Assembly (NCBI GenBank): GCA_002731275.1
Contig: PCBK01000149.1
Location: 1 to 35,265 of the forward strand
Reading direction: 5' to 3'
Source: Deltaproteobacteria bacterium
GTDB lineage: Bacteria > Myxococcota_C > UBA6777
Length of the DNA stretch: 35,265 bases
The translations under genes were made by a program, and so were the position numbers. Below are positions 8,311-16,611 of the stretch, piece by piece. The notes beneath the pieces were generated by a model. It saw only the letters and a list, made by a program, of their open reading frames with translations, had not been told where the DNA came from and did no database searches. The first letter of the stretch is position 1. Every line of letters starts with the position of its first letter.

Positions 8311-11085
8311 TTATGCGTTGTGAAAAAATCCACGCTGTGAAGCAACCTCATCCTCTTCAGGCTCAGATGCCGGCTCTTCAATTTTTTCGTATTGATATGT
8401 TCGATGGTGAAGTCTTTCGTGATCGTCTTCGTCCACCACCCGACTCTCCATGAAACCAGGCTGATCCCAATGCTCCTGGGAGATCTTCTCAGCAAGCTCA
8501 TGTACCTGTTGTGGGCAGTCGGGATGTGTGAGATCCACTCGAATACACGAGCGAGAAGGCTCTCCCTTCCCTCCAAGTCGACGAGGTGCGCGACCACTTG
8601 GAACGTAAGTCGCGTTGGTCAGGTAGCTGCGAATAGTACGCTCTGCAAAAGGAGTCTCCCCAGTGACCTGACGACTAAACAGAGAGAACTCCTGGAAGGC
8701 ACCGGAGAACCAAATCAGTAAGAATCCACCATCCTGGGAGAGACCTACATGCTGGCGATTGATCAACGATCTGTTTTGATTGTAGCGTGCTGTGAGGACG
8801 TTCAAGATATTCCAAAAGCGCAAGAGATGGTCATCGTCTTGACCTTCCAGAATCAAGCGAGAGAACTCTCTCTCAACATAAGCAAGCAGCTCACGAAGTA
8901 CGATCGCCTCTCGACTTCCTTCTTGGGGATTGTTGGTGAGGAGTGCTGTAAACACACCAAGTGGAACAGCATACACCCAGACCAGGCGTTCGTCATTCGC
9001 CTTTGGACGGAGCCTTTCAGCATACTCATGGATACACTGCATGACACTCGGTAACAGTTCATCCCTACGATGAATGATGTTCGACACAAGAGCTGGAAGC
9101 CGAGCCGCGATGGTCCTCGCATCTGCGTATTTCGATACATTGCGTCTGTTTCTGTCCATTGGGATGAAAACAAAACGCGACAATAAAGCTGGATCTGTGG
9201 GATACTCCTCCCCCGAAAGAAGCAAACATCCCCGAATATCCGATCCTGTTGTGCGATTGTCCGCACTGTACTGCGCCATGACACCAGAGCTTCTGTCGTA
9301 GATCGAACGAAGGCTGTGTATGGTCTTCTCGCGCAAGCTGTTTCGGAACTCATCAGCCCATACAGGCATCGATGCGTATTTGGAAAGCGTCCTCTCCAGC
9401 CCCTTCGCTGTCGATCCACCAAGCATAAGGGGGTTTTGGGAGTGAACAGGAAGTCCCCAGGCGGAGGTTAGCCATCTTCCCAGCTGTGTTTTCCCTGACT
9501 TCGCCTCACCGAATATCCCAAGGATCGGATAAAAGCCAAGCTCTGCAAAAATATCATCGGAGAAAACACACCCCAATATCCACCCCAAACCAAGCCCGAC
9601 GGCTGCTGTTCCAATGTTATCACGCCAGACAGAGTATGCCTCGCACAAATCAAGACGATCCTCTCTATCGGTCATCGTCAATTCAGGGATAGGGCAAAGT
9701 CTGTCTTGAAGTGGGATGATACCTGAAAGACTCTGACCCCACACAACACCGTCATCACCCAGAGGATATCGGTGGCCTGATGACATGATGCCATCACCAA
9801 ACACCCACTGGCCATCATCCAGGCGACCAAAACAATCGCTCTCTTTCGCGACCTTTGGAGAGGCCAATACAAACAATCTCCTCGCGAGAACATCGAGATG
9901 TTTCTGATTTCCACTCCAGTGATAGTTGCCTGTATTCAATAGGTTTTGTTTAAACTTTTGGACAGACACAAGCTCGCTTGGCTGTATCGTGATTTCAGAC
10001 TCCTCGCCTTGCTTGTTGAGCGCAACAAAGACACGCTCTAACGTTCCATCAGCACGTCGTGTTTGACGGGTCGGGAGCAGCAAAAAATTGCTCAAGAACT
10101 CAGGTGGTTTGTTTTGGGAGCTCCAGATGTAGATCCCATTTTCTTCCTTCAGCTGAGAGCGCCAAAGCCCATCCTTCGCCTGCTTGTAACCAACGACAAC
10201 GCGCCCCTCGTAGGGAAGTTCTTCTTTGTATTGTATGGGGATCGTCGCCTCTTTGACGACCTTCTGAAGTTCTCCAGGAGTCCTTCCAGCCGCAAGGGCT
10301 GCATCTGGATCGATCTTTCCGTTGATACGCCAATCATCGGGCAGTCGTGCGATCCTCGCCGAGTCGATATTATCTTCAGGAGAATACAGGCTTTGTGCCA
10401 TCCTGATGGCGTAGTAATCGGTGTCCCAACGTTTGAGAGGATCAGCCTTGAAACTTGGAAGCGAAGGGTCGTTCTTGACTTCGTTATCAAAGAGAATCAC
10501 AACTTCGCGGACTCTGTGTTGTCCCAGCAACTCCTTGAGACGATGCAGATACTTTCCCGCAAACGAGCTGATGCCAGGCACAGCAAGAGCTGGAATGCCT
10601 GATTGGATCAACGCAAGCGCTTTGTACTCGCCTTCGGTCAATACAATCTGATCCGTTTGACTTTCCCGCCCCAAGATATGCTGTCCATACACCTGGAGTG
10701 GTACACCCTTGGGACCAAGTTTGTGGGCGCGGATGTACAACACCTTCGTCTTCGAGGCGTTCCAGTATGGGATGATGATTTTTCCAGCAGGTTCGCTTTC
10801 GTCTTCCATCCATCGAAGAGATGGCATACCCCGGTAGGTGATCCCAGCATCTTCCAAATCTCTCTCGGGGAATGTCGCCAGCAAATCTCGCACAACAACA
10901 GCGACCCGCTCTTTGAGACCAGAGACCAGGCCTGCGTCTTTCAGAGTCTCGATGTGAAGTCCACGCTTGCTTTTCAGTTCCTTGACGTGTCGGTGGACAA
11001 GTGAATCACCAGGAAGCTCTTGGAGGCCGTGTATAAAAGCTGTGTAGATGTCCGAAAAATCTTTTCCATCAGAGGGATTTGTCAT
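8311..11085 (-). CDS. TOPRIM primase fused to DUF927-type helicase domain
   Basis: 924 aa phage replication protein. Residues about 100-210 form a TOPRIM fold: IVLTEGEYKALAL carries the catalytic Glu and VVILFDNE the acidic metal-binding motif. Residues about 360-720 match DUF927-type ATPases: Walker A GIFGEAKSGKTQ near 525 and Walker B MPVWADEF near 575. It most likely primes and unwinds DNA during phage or element replication. The start overlaps the RecD2 gene stop (ATGA), so the two are coupled. The tail is Glu-rich. The gene ends 12 bases from the symmetric heptamer array, a natural place for the origin it would act on. Confidence 0.85.
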   Translation of the reverse strand: MTNPSDGKDFSDIYTAFIHGLQELPGDSLVHRHVKELKSKRGLHIETLKDAGLVSGLKERVAVVVRDLLATFPERDLEDAGITYRGMPSLRWMEDESEPAGKIIIPYWNASKTKVLYIRAHKLGPKGVPLQVYGQHILGRESQTDQIVLTEGEYKALALIQSGIPALAVPGISSFAGKYLHRLKELLGQHRVREVVILFDNEVKNDPSLPSFKADPLKRWDTDYYAIRMAQSLYSPEDNIDSARIARLPDDWRINGKIDPDAALAAGRTPGELQKVVKEATIPIQYKEELPYEGRVVVGYKQAKDGLWRSQLKEENGIYIWSSQNKPPEFLSNFLLLPTRQTRRADGTLERVFVALNKQGEESEITIQPSELVSVQKFKQNLLNTGNYHWSGNQKHLDVLARRLFVLASPKVAKESDCFGRLDDGQWVFGDGIMSSGHRYPLGDDGVVWGQSLSGIIPLQDRLCPIPELTMTDREDRLDLCEAYSVWRDNIGTAAVGLGLGWILGCVFSDDIFAELGFYPILGIFGEAKSGKTQLGRWLTSAWGLPVHSQNPLMLGGSTAKGLERTLSKYASMPVWADEFRNSLREKTIHSLRSIYDRSSGVMAQYSADNRTTGSDIRGCLLLSGEEYPTDPALLSRFVFIPMDRNRRNVSKYADARTIAARLPALVSNIIHRRDELLPSVMQCIHEYAERLRPKANDERLVWVYAVPLGVFTALLTNNPQEGSREAIVLRELLAYVEREFSRLILEGQDDDHLLRFWNILNVLTARYNQNRSLINRQHVGLSQDGGFLLIWFSGAFQEFSLFSRQVTGETPFAERTIRSYLTNATYVPSGRAPRRLGGKGEPSRSCIRVDLTHPDCPQQVHELAEKISQEHWDQPGFMESRVVDEDDHERLHHRTYQYEKIEEPASEPEEDEVASQRGFFHNA

Positions 11086-13388
11086 TGGTTTCCCTCTGTC
11101 AAAATGGTCAGCAAACGTGTTTGTCTTTGCGCGTCCTGGATGTTCTTCCTAGCGAGGCGCAGTGCCTTTTGCGTACCAACTAAAACCACGAGTTTCTTCC
11201 CGCGTGTGATGGCGGTGTAGAGGAGCCTACGTGTAAGCATCTTTGCGTGAGAGGTGCTGACTGGAATGATGACACATGGCCATTCCGAACCCTGCGACTT
11301 GTGGACAGTGATGGCATACGCTGTCCGCAAGTGTTGTGTCGCACCTCCAGGGAATCGAACATATCGACCATCATCCATCTTCACAATCGCAGCACCTCTC
11401 TGATTGGATTGTTCAGGATCAGCAGGTTCAATCTCCGTAACAGTTCCCATCTCACCGTTGAAAACAAACAGTTCGTAATCATTCTTGGTTTGGATAACAC
11501 GATCCCCCTCTCGAAGAACGCGCCGTTGTCCTTTGACTTCCAATTCATTTTTGGAAGGGTGAGGTGGATTGAGCAATTCGCGCAGCTCCTTGTTCAGTTG
11601 AAGCGTTCCAATCTCCCCAGCTTTTTGCGGTGAAAGAACCTGTGTCTCTTCGACAGAGAGGCCAAACATTTCACGGGCGGTGGCGTGGGCCCAGATGAGT
11701 TCCTTCGCGATCGCTTCTCTCTCTTCACGTTTGATTTCTCTCTCTTCAACCTCGAAGAATTTGAAGTCTGTAAAACGATTGTTGTTGAGTTGGAGCTCTT
11801 CACCGTGAATCAAAGCGTGGGAATTTCTGGCGATTGCGCTGTCTTCGGCCTGTCTCATGATGCGAGTCAAGCGCACGACGGGAACAGCCTGGGATTCGAT
11901 AAGATCGTGGAGAACCTTGCCAGGACCGACGCTGGGGAGCTGATCCACATCCCCCACGAGAATCAAGCGAGTGTCTCCCATTGGATTGATCGCGCCGAAC
12001 AATTGACCTGCAAGACGGGCATCCAGCATCGAAGCCTCATCACATACGATCATCTTGGCAGGAAGATAATTCCCTGGCCCAAATTCGAACGCATCAACAT
12101 CCCCTTTGTACCGAAGCATATAGTGCAACGTTGAGGCTTCTCTGTTGGTCATCTCTGCCATGCGCCTGGCCGCTTTCCCTGTTGGTGCGCACAGACGCAA
12201 AGGTTGGTCACCCATATAGGCAGGTTGGATCTCTTGGTGAAGGGCTTTCAGGATCGCCTGGAGCGTGTATGTCTTTCCCGTACCTGGGCCCCCTGTGATG
12301 ATCAAAAAGCGACTTGTCTGGGCAAGCCTGACGGCTTCAGCTTGCTCTTTGTTGAGACCATACTCTTGGGTCAAATCGACAAGTTCACACTCCTGAAATA
12401 CATGTGTGAGCTCACGCGCTCGACGAGCTACCATCTTTTCACACGCAGACAAAATGAATGTGCTGAGTTGATGGTCGTGCTTGGAGATGCGTCTTTGTTG
12501 AAGAGAGCGCTCTACCGCGGCTGCCAACTTTCTTTTGTCGATGGACTCCAGCTTTTCTTTTTGTGCCCAATGGGCTGCCTGATCGAGAGATACCCAGGTG
12601 TGTCCTTCTTGCTGGCAGACATGTCCCAATAGATATTCGAGCGCAGCGTCAACACGGCGCTCATCAGATTGTGGGATGCCAACATCCATCGCCGCCCTGT
12701 CTGCACGCTTAAAGCCAACACCACTGATCTCAACAAGCCGATAAGGGTCTTCACGCAGCAGTTCCAACGCCGATTGTTTTGTCTCGGGGGGACCAGGCCA
12801 CCGTTTCAGTGCTTTGTTTACGATCCAGCGAGGCAGGTACTTGAGCAGCTCGATGTCACGCACTGCGAATTGACCGAACGCGCTGGCCTCGATTTCGGCT
12901 GCAATGATGCGGCTACGCTCTACGGACAATCCAGAGATCCTTTTTGCGACCAGCTCGGGCTCGTCCTTGAGAAGACGAATCAGTTCCTTTGGATCTTCTC
13001 CAAATGTTTCGATGATACAAATGGCTCTTTGACGACCGACATGAGGAAGCTCCGAGAGCTTTTCGATAAGTCCTTTGCGTGTTGTTGCTTTCTCGATCTC
13101 GATCTTCTCAGCGTCAAAGATCTCTTCGCCTGGATTGCGATTGTCTTCCACCCACTCCCCTTCGAGCCGGACCTCACATTGGGTAGGGAGAGGTAGAATG
13201 TTTCCTTTGGCCTTGGCTTCTGTGCCATTGGGCCTTTGCAGAAGGATAAGCCCCCACGTACCGCTGGAATAGAGAATTCTTGTAACAGTCCCCTCCAGCA
13301 CTCTTTGCTTCTGTTTTGTGTTCGTTGATGATTCGGCTTCGTGGAGTGAGGATGCTTGGTTTTCGTTCGTCGTCTGTGGTACAAACAT
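11082..13388 (-). CDS. RecD2-like 5'-3' DNA helicase
   Basis: 768 aa superfamily 1B helicase. An N-terminal OB-like region (VLEGTVTRI) and helix-hairpin-helix stretches (ELPHVGRQRA, LVEISGVGFKRADRA; residues about 95-250) precede the motor. Motor motifs: Walker A ITGGPGTGKT near 365, CAPTGKAARRM, Walker B VCDEASMLD, VGDVDQLPSVG, LTRIMRQ, ITVHKSQGSEW, and YTAITRGKK near 730. Domain order and length fit RecD2, which works without RecBC. In a phage it probably serves replication or recombination. I use the ATG at 13388 (GGAG 10 bases upstream) rather than 13454. It is coupled to the primase gene. Confidence 0.9.
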   Translation of the reverse strand: MFVPQTTNENQASSLHEAESSTNTKQKQRVLEGTVTRILYSSGTWGLILLQRPNGTEAKAKGNILPLPTQCEVRLEGEWVEDNRNPGEEIFDAEKIEIEKATTRKGLIEKLSELPHVGRQRAICIIETFGEDPKELIRLLKDEPELVAKRISGLSVERSRIIAAEIEASAFGQFAVRDIELLKYLPRWIVNKALKRWPGPPETKQSALELLREDPYRLVEISGVGFKRADRAAMDVGIPQSDERRVDAALEYLLGHVCQQEGHTWVSLDQAAHWAQKEKLESIDKRKLAAAVERSLQQRRISKHDHQLSTFILSACEKMVARRARELTHVFQECELVDLTQEYGLNKEQAEAVRLAQTSRFLIITGGPGTGKTYTLQAILKALHQEIQPAYMGDQPLRLCAPTGKAARRMAEMTNREASTLHYMLRYKGDVDAFEFGPGNYLPAKMIVCDEASMLDARLAGQLFGAINPMGDTRLILVGDVDQLPSVGPGKVLHDLIESQAVPVVRLTRIMRQAEDSAIARNSHALIHGEELQLNNNRFTDFKFFEVEEREIKREEREAIAKELIWAHATAREMFGLSVEETQVLSPQKAGEIGTLQLNKELRELLNPPHPSKNELEVKGQRRVLREGDRVIQTKNDYELFVFNGEMGTVTEIEPADPEQSNQRGAAIVKMDDGRYVRFPGGATQHLRTAYAITVHKSQGSEWPCVIIPVSTSHAKMLTRRLLYTAITRGKKLVVLVGTQKALRLARKNIQDAQRQTRLLTILTEGNQ

Positions 13389-13469
13389 TTCGTTTTTTCT
13401 CCGTTGAATAAGGAAAAACAAGTGAGAGGAGGAGCGGCCAACTCCTCCCCTCACACTTTCACCAGCAAA

Positions 13470-14411
13470 TTACTTCCCCCAACCAGTGCCTGATGGACTT
13501 GCTTGTTGGTTTTGGGTTGGAGGGGACACAGACGACGTTGCTGGAGAAGGAAACGCAGCTTGTTGGGAGGGTGTTGGGGATTGTAGCTGGGGAGGATTGG
13601 GGTGGGAGCTTGGCAGTCTTTGAACTGTTGCGGCCTCTTCAGGTCCAGTCATGTACTCTTTGAAGAAGAGGTGTTGTTCGTGAAGGGTTTGCATGTGTGC
13701 AGATGGGATGAGTTTGACTTGCTCACTCATTCCCTTTCGGACATCAGGGTATTGCATCACATAGAAGTTCCCCTTGTACCCATCCTTTTTGGTGTTGTAC
13801 TTCAGGGTAATATTCAAGGATACACCGAACAGAGGGAGGCCACGGCAGTTCGTTCGAAATTGTCCGATGTAATCACGTAGAGGGCTGACATTGGCACCGC
13901 GATGGTACATCAGCGCTGTTCTGTCGAATTGGGGATTCATATCAGCGTCGAGGATTGCAACAGCCACAACCCAAATCTCCTCACACTTTGGCCGAATGCG
14001 TTCACCGTTTTGGTTTTGCCACTTGGCCATTGGACAGACAGGGATGGGGCGACGACTCGTTCGAGCATGGCATTGGTGTGCTTGCTTCTCAGGTACGTCT
14101 TGATCGGGGGTCCAGAAGTTACGCGACCAACACACTGATGGTGAGTCGTAGCTGTCACCCTTCTTGAAGGACATCGAACGCTGGAGGTGCAGCATCACGA
14201 TATTGATCTCGTCGCCAAGTTCTTCATCGGTTGAGCTCATGTAGAACACGCCTTTGTTCGGGTGTTCGCTAGTGGGTTGGGCGATATGGATTGTGGGTGG
14301 CTTGAGAAACTCTTGCTCCCCAAAGGAGTCGAATCCTTCCTCGGACCATTGTGCATATTGTTCGAGTTCCGAAGGATCGCCCCATTGGGTCGTTGTGATA
14401 GATTGTGTCAT
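13470..14411 (-). CDS. Phage early protein with Cys/His cluster and Pro/Gln-rich tail
   Basis: 313 aa, no named family recognised. Residues about 90-230 look folded, with SMSFKKGDSYDSPSVCWSR, CHARTSRRPIPVCPMAKW and RPKCEEIWVVAVAIL giving a Cys/His set that may bind zinc. The last 60 residues are Pro, Gln and Ser. Position directly before the helicase and primase, plus a flexible tail, would fit a single-strand DNA-binding or recombination accessory protein; this is inference. AGGAG lies 6 bases before the ATG at 14411. Confidence 0.55.
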   Translation of the reverse strand: MTQSITTTQWGDPSELEQYAQWSEEGFDSFGEQEFLKPPTIHIAQPTSEHPNKGVFYMSSTDEELGDEINIVMLHLQRSMSFKKGDSYDSPSVCWSRNFWTPDQDVPEKQAHQCHARTSRRPIPVCPMAKWQNQNGERIRPKCEEIWVVAVAILDADMNPQFDRTALMYHRGANVSPLRDYIGQFRTNCRGLPLFGVSLNITLKYNTKKDGYKGNFYVMQYPDVRKGMSEQVKLIPSAHMQTLHEQHLFFKEYMTGPEEAATVQRLPSSHPNPPQLQSPTPSQQAAFPSPATSSVSPPTQNQQASPSGTGWGK

Positions 14412-14475
14412 TGTACTCTCCTGCTGTCCGGCTCGATCATCCGGTTTGCTTTGAGTGTGGAGTTCATTCTCCAAA

Positions 14476-14539
14476 GGCAGAAGCAGGAATCGAACCTGCT
14501 GAGGGATGGCGTTTGTGCCTCGCTCTCCAAAGCTCTACC
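14476..14539 (-). other. tRNA-like fragment (T-arm and partial acceptor)
   Basis: On the minus strand a perfect T-arm (stem GCAGG/CCTGC, loop TTCGATT) is followed by TTCTGCC, which can pair with GGTAGAG 58 bases upstream using two G-T pairs. TTGGTAGAGC also resembles the 3' half of a D-arm. I could not fold a normal anticodon arm or full cloverleaf. It looks tRNA-derived or degenerate. A nearby 9-bp hairpin (14554-14575) has loop TGGG. Confidence 0.4.
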
Positions 14540-14660
14540 AAGTGGCCTTGGTTTGGGAACCAAGGCTTGTTAAATCCCAGTGTTCGCATGGCTCTTCGGG
14601 ATAGATAAAAAGAACGACATACATGCAGCCTCACGGAACGGTATCCCTGGTTGTAGTTGT

Positions 14661-14891
14661 TCATGCTTTTTGTGTATGTATGCCATCCCAAAATAGAAAA
14701 CCGTGGTACATGGCCCAAAGACAAGGAAGTCTTTTCGGCTTTGCTGTAGTTATGTTCTCTGGGCCTGTACCACTCTTGACATCGCCGCCCATCTTACAGA
14801 CCGGGTAAAAACCTGTTGTAATCGAGGCAGCCGATAGGGCCGAGCACATAGGAGTGGAAACGAAAAAGGGGATTGTTAAGAACCAATTCAT
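14661..14891 (-). CDS. Possible small exported protein
   Basis: 76 aa (MNWFLTIPFFVSTPM...). A hydrophobic N-terminus could be a signal or membrane segment; no family recognised. An AGGA lies about 12 bases before the ATG, which is weak. It falls between the Cro-like gene and the next early gene. A second frame starts on its stop (ATGA at 14661-14664) but runs through the tRNA-like fragment and reads like a translated tRNA, so I do not call it. Confidence 0.3.
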   Translation of the reverse strand: MNWFLTIPFFVSTPMCSALSAASITTGFYPVCKMGGDVKSGTGPENITTAKPKRLPCLWAMYHGFLFWDGIHTQKA

Positions 14892-14930
14892 TGTTTCGGT
14901 ATTCCTAAGTGCTCGATAAACGTTTTCGCC

Positions 14931-15140
14931 TCAAGCAGCTTCTTTGGCTTTAGAAGCAGGTGCAAGTTCTTCAAAAGAGACTTCGCCCTTTGTGTAATGC
15001 TTTATCTTCAGTGCGAGTTGGAAGCTTGGGGGAGTTTTTCTCAGACAGATGGCACTCAGATGACCCGGTGTAATGTCTAGTTCACCAGCCACATCTATCT
15101 TCTTTTTGCCTTCCTTTGAGATCCATTGTTGTAAGGTCAT
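14931..15140 (-). CDS. Cro/YdaS-like repressor
   Basis: 69 aa. The helix-turn-helix KIDVAGELDITPGHLSAI and the segment SFQLALKIKHYTKGEVSFEEL match small phage Cro-like (YdaS-type) proteins. It is divergent from the CI-like gene across a 157-base control region and is the first gene of the leftward early operon, the expected position for Cro. I use the ATG at 15140, with GAGGA 9 bases upstream; longer upstream frames would run into the promoter. Confidence 0.8.
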   Translation of the reverse strand: MTLQQWISKEGKKKIDVAGELDITPGHLSAICLRKTPPSFQLALKIKHYTKGEVSFEELAPASKAKEAA

Positions 15141-15142
15141 GA

Positions 15143-15232
15143 TCAAAATTCCTCTTGCATGGAATAATTTTGATCTCATCATAATTAAGAGAGCACAATC
15201 CGTCAAGAGAAAATTGTACTCTCATCAAAATT
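15143..15232 (-). promoter_or_regulatory. Leftward early promoter with dyad operators
   Basis: On the minus strand TTGACG (15201-15206), 17 bases, TATGAT (15178-15183) makes a strong sigma-70 promoter for cro. Dyads of the form AATTwTGA-N5-TCAwAATT lie at 15166-15186, over the -10 box, and in a weaker form at 15212-15232, over and upstream of the -35 box. A further half-site is at 15143-15150. Both full sites have the spacer TCTCA. Confidence 0.75.
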
Positions 15233-15297
15233 TGTTGCGCCACGGTATGATGTCCTCTACATTGGCTTTGTACTTGTATAATGAAGGGAGTGAGCTT

Positions 15298-15603
15298 GTG
15301 AAAGTTGGCGAGAAGATCAGGATACTGCGAAAAGCCAAAGGTTGGACGCTAAAAGATTTGGAGAGGGAAACAGGATTATCCTTTTCCTTTTTATCTCAAG
15401 TTGAACGGGGAGACAGTAGTTTCAGCCAAGAAAGCATTGATAAAATAGCTACTTCTTTGGGGGTCTCTTCTGCACTCCTCCAATCAGAAGAGATCTCGGT
15501 AGAGCACCTGGAGAGCCTCTCTCAACTTCTTCCAGTTGCCGCATCCCTTCCTGTTGAAAAGTTGGAGGTTCTTGTCCAGATGGCTCGGGCTTTGAAAGAT
15601 TGA
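15298..15603 (+). CDS. CI-like XRE lysogeny repressor
   Basis: 101 aa from a GTG at 15298 with GGGAG 7 bases upstream. KVGEKIRILRKAKGWTLKDL, then LSFSFLSQVERGDSSFSQES, is a canonical XRE helix-turn-helix. The rest (residues about 65-101) is a short leucine-rich helix, probably for dimerisation. It lacks the LexA-type self-cleavage domain of lambda CI, so induction would need another signal. A TATAAT at 15277-15282 without a good -35 box lies close to the start, which would fit a weak, self-activated maintenance promoter. An ATG at 15252 is an alternative start. Confidence 0.8.
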   Translation: MKVGEKIRILRKAKGWTLKDLERETGLSFSFLSQVERGDSSFSQESIDKIATSLGVSSALLQSEEISVEHLESLSQLLPVAASLPVEKLEVLVQMARALKD

Positions 15604-15730
15604 TGGCCAACCTGTAAAGCTTTTCCACACCTTCCTCATCCAACCCCACCACGATATCCGTCAATTCACTTATCAGCTTGTTTCGGTATTCCATTTTGTT
15701 CCCCAGAACGCTTGCCTGTTCCACAGTCAT
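15449..15730 (-). CDS. Possible small protein convergent with the repressor gene
   Basis: 93 aa. The first 45 residues (MTVEQASVLGNKMEYRNKL, LTDIVVGLDEEGVEKLYRL) read like a helical protein. The last 51 lie antisense to the repressor gene and may be chance. No ribosome site precedes the ATG, and an operator dyad sits immediately upstream. It may be a leaderless gene or a false frame. Confidence 0.3.
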   Translation of the reverse strand: MTVEQASVLGNKMEYRNKLISELTDIVVGLDEEGVEKLYRLAINLSKPEPSGQEPPTFQQEGMRQLEEVERGSPGALPRSLLIGGVQKRPPKK

Positions 15731-15736
15731 CAAAAC

Positions 15737-15793
15737 AAATTATGACGTCATCATAATTTTCTCTTGACATTTTATTTTGATGCTATCATAATT
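15737..15793 (+). promoter_or_regulatory. Rightward promoter with two repressor operators
   Basis: TTGACA (15764-15769), 17 bases, CATAAT (15787-15792) is a near-consensus sigma-70 promoter pointing at the accessory and integrase genes. A perfect 9-bp dyad, AAATTATGA-CGTCA-TCATAATTT, lies at 15737-15759. A second, TATTTTGA-TGCTA-TCATAATT, lies at 15773-15793 across the -10 box. The half-sites are the same as in the leftward promoter, so one repressor should control both. Confidence 0.8.
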
Positions 15794-15853
15794 GCAGTCA
15801 GATCACAATTGATTTTCAAGCGTGATCATAACGGCATGTAAAAGGCTATACAC

Positions 15854-16093
15854 ATGAGCAGTTCAAAGTCAAGCAAACCCTCTGTAGACAAAGACAAGAG
15901 AAGGATAGCAAGAGCACTGCGAACAAGTGTCCTTGGGAGAGTAAGGAGAAATGACACTTGTTCACTACTCCGGTATCAGCTTGTTTTACAAGACAGCCTA
16001 TTTGCAACATACCGAATTACAAGTGGAAAAAAATTTCCATTTTTTTCAAGTAGAGATTTCACGCCGGAAAGAGTATTTCCCCGAGATTTCTGA
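15854..16093 (+). CDS. Possible small basic protein in the rightward leader
   Basis: 79 aa, with AAGG 8 bases before the ATG. The N-terminal half is Ser/Lys/Arg-rich (SVDKDKRRIARALRTS). No family recognised. A competing frame begins at 15951 (MTLVHYSGISLF...) behind TAAGGAG, and its stretch to about 16100 looks equally protein-like. I cannot decide between them; one may be real, or the region may be an untranslated leader. Confidence 0.3.
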   Translation: MSSSKSSKPSVDKDKRRIARALRTSVLGRVRRNDTCSLLRYQLVLQDSLFATYRITSGKKFPFFSSRDFTPERVFPRDF

Positions 16094-16148
16094 GACAAAA
16101 TCCTCCACGGGAGGAAGTAAAACCCCTCGAAGCCTTCGCGTTGAAGGC

Positions 16149-16189
16149 AAAAAAAAAGCGCCTCACAGGGCTGTCACCCTCAGCGCTTT
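16149..16189 (-). terminator. Minus-strand intrinsic terminator-like hairpin
   Basis: Read on the minus strand, AAAGCGC ... GCGCTTT closes a stem that also pairs AGGG with CCCT, and nine T follow. It faces against the plus-strand genes around it, so it would stop antisense transcripts entering the control region. On the plus strand no T tract follows. Confidence 0.6.
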
Positions 16190-16218
16190 CAGGACTTTCT
16201 CAATAATAGGAGTACCAC

Positions 16219-16611
16219 ATGAACAAACTCAAAGCAAGAGAATATTTGAAGCCTTTGCGCCACCCTTACCTCTCTGTCAGAATCGCGGCCGCAAAGCTCG
16301 CAGGCATCGACTCAACAAAGGCTCCCGAAGAAGTTCCCATCCTCGCATGGACGATCTACCAGGAGTGGTCCATCCTGAACGCCATCGAGATCGGCTTGCT
16401 CCCAGATGGCGACGAAACCGAAAGTCAACTCATGCTCGCAGAGCTGTGCCGCGCAATGGTCCGAATCATCCGCTTTGGATACGACATCAGCCCTGTTCTT
16501 TGTGTGATTGATCTTCTCCTTCAGGCCGAAAACCAATCGGTGAAGAACTCAGGAGATTGGGTTCTCAAGAATCTCTACCAAGCGATGAAACCAAAGGAAA
16601 AAGCAGCATGA
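16219..16611 (+). CDS. Phage accessory protein of unknown function
   Basis: 130 aa, mostly helical. The first part (KPLRHPYLSVRIAAAKLAG) resembles one HEAT-type helical pair. No family recognised. TAGGAG lies 6 bases before the ATG. It is the first clear gene of the rightward operon and is coupled to the next by an ATGA overlap. Confidence 0.6.
   Translation: MNKLKAREYLKPLRHPYLSVRIAAAKLAGIDSTKAPEEVPILAWTIYQEWSILNAIEIGLLPDGDETESQLMLAELCRAMVRIIRFGYDISPVLCVIDLLLQAENQSVKNSGDWVLKNLYQAMKPKEKAA

Noticed and set aside
14464-14664. 66-aa frame starting on the stop of the 14661-14891 frame
   Set aside because: Its end runs through the tRNA-like fragment and gives a peptide (AGSIPASAF) typical of mistranslated tRNA T-arms.
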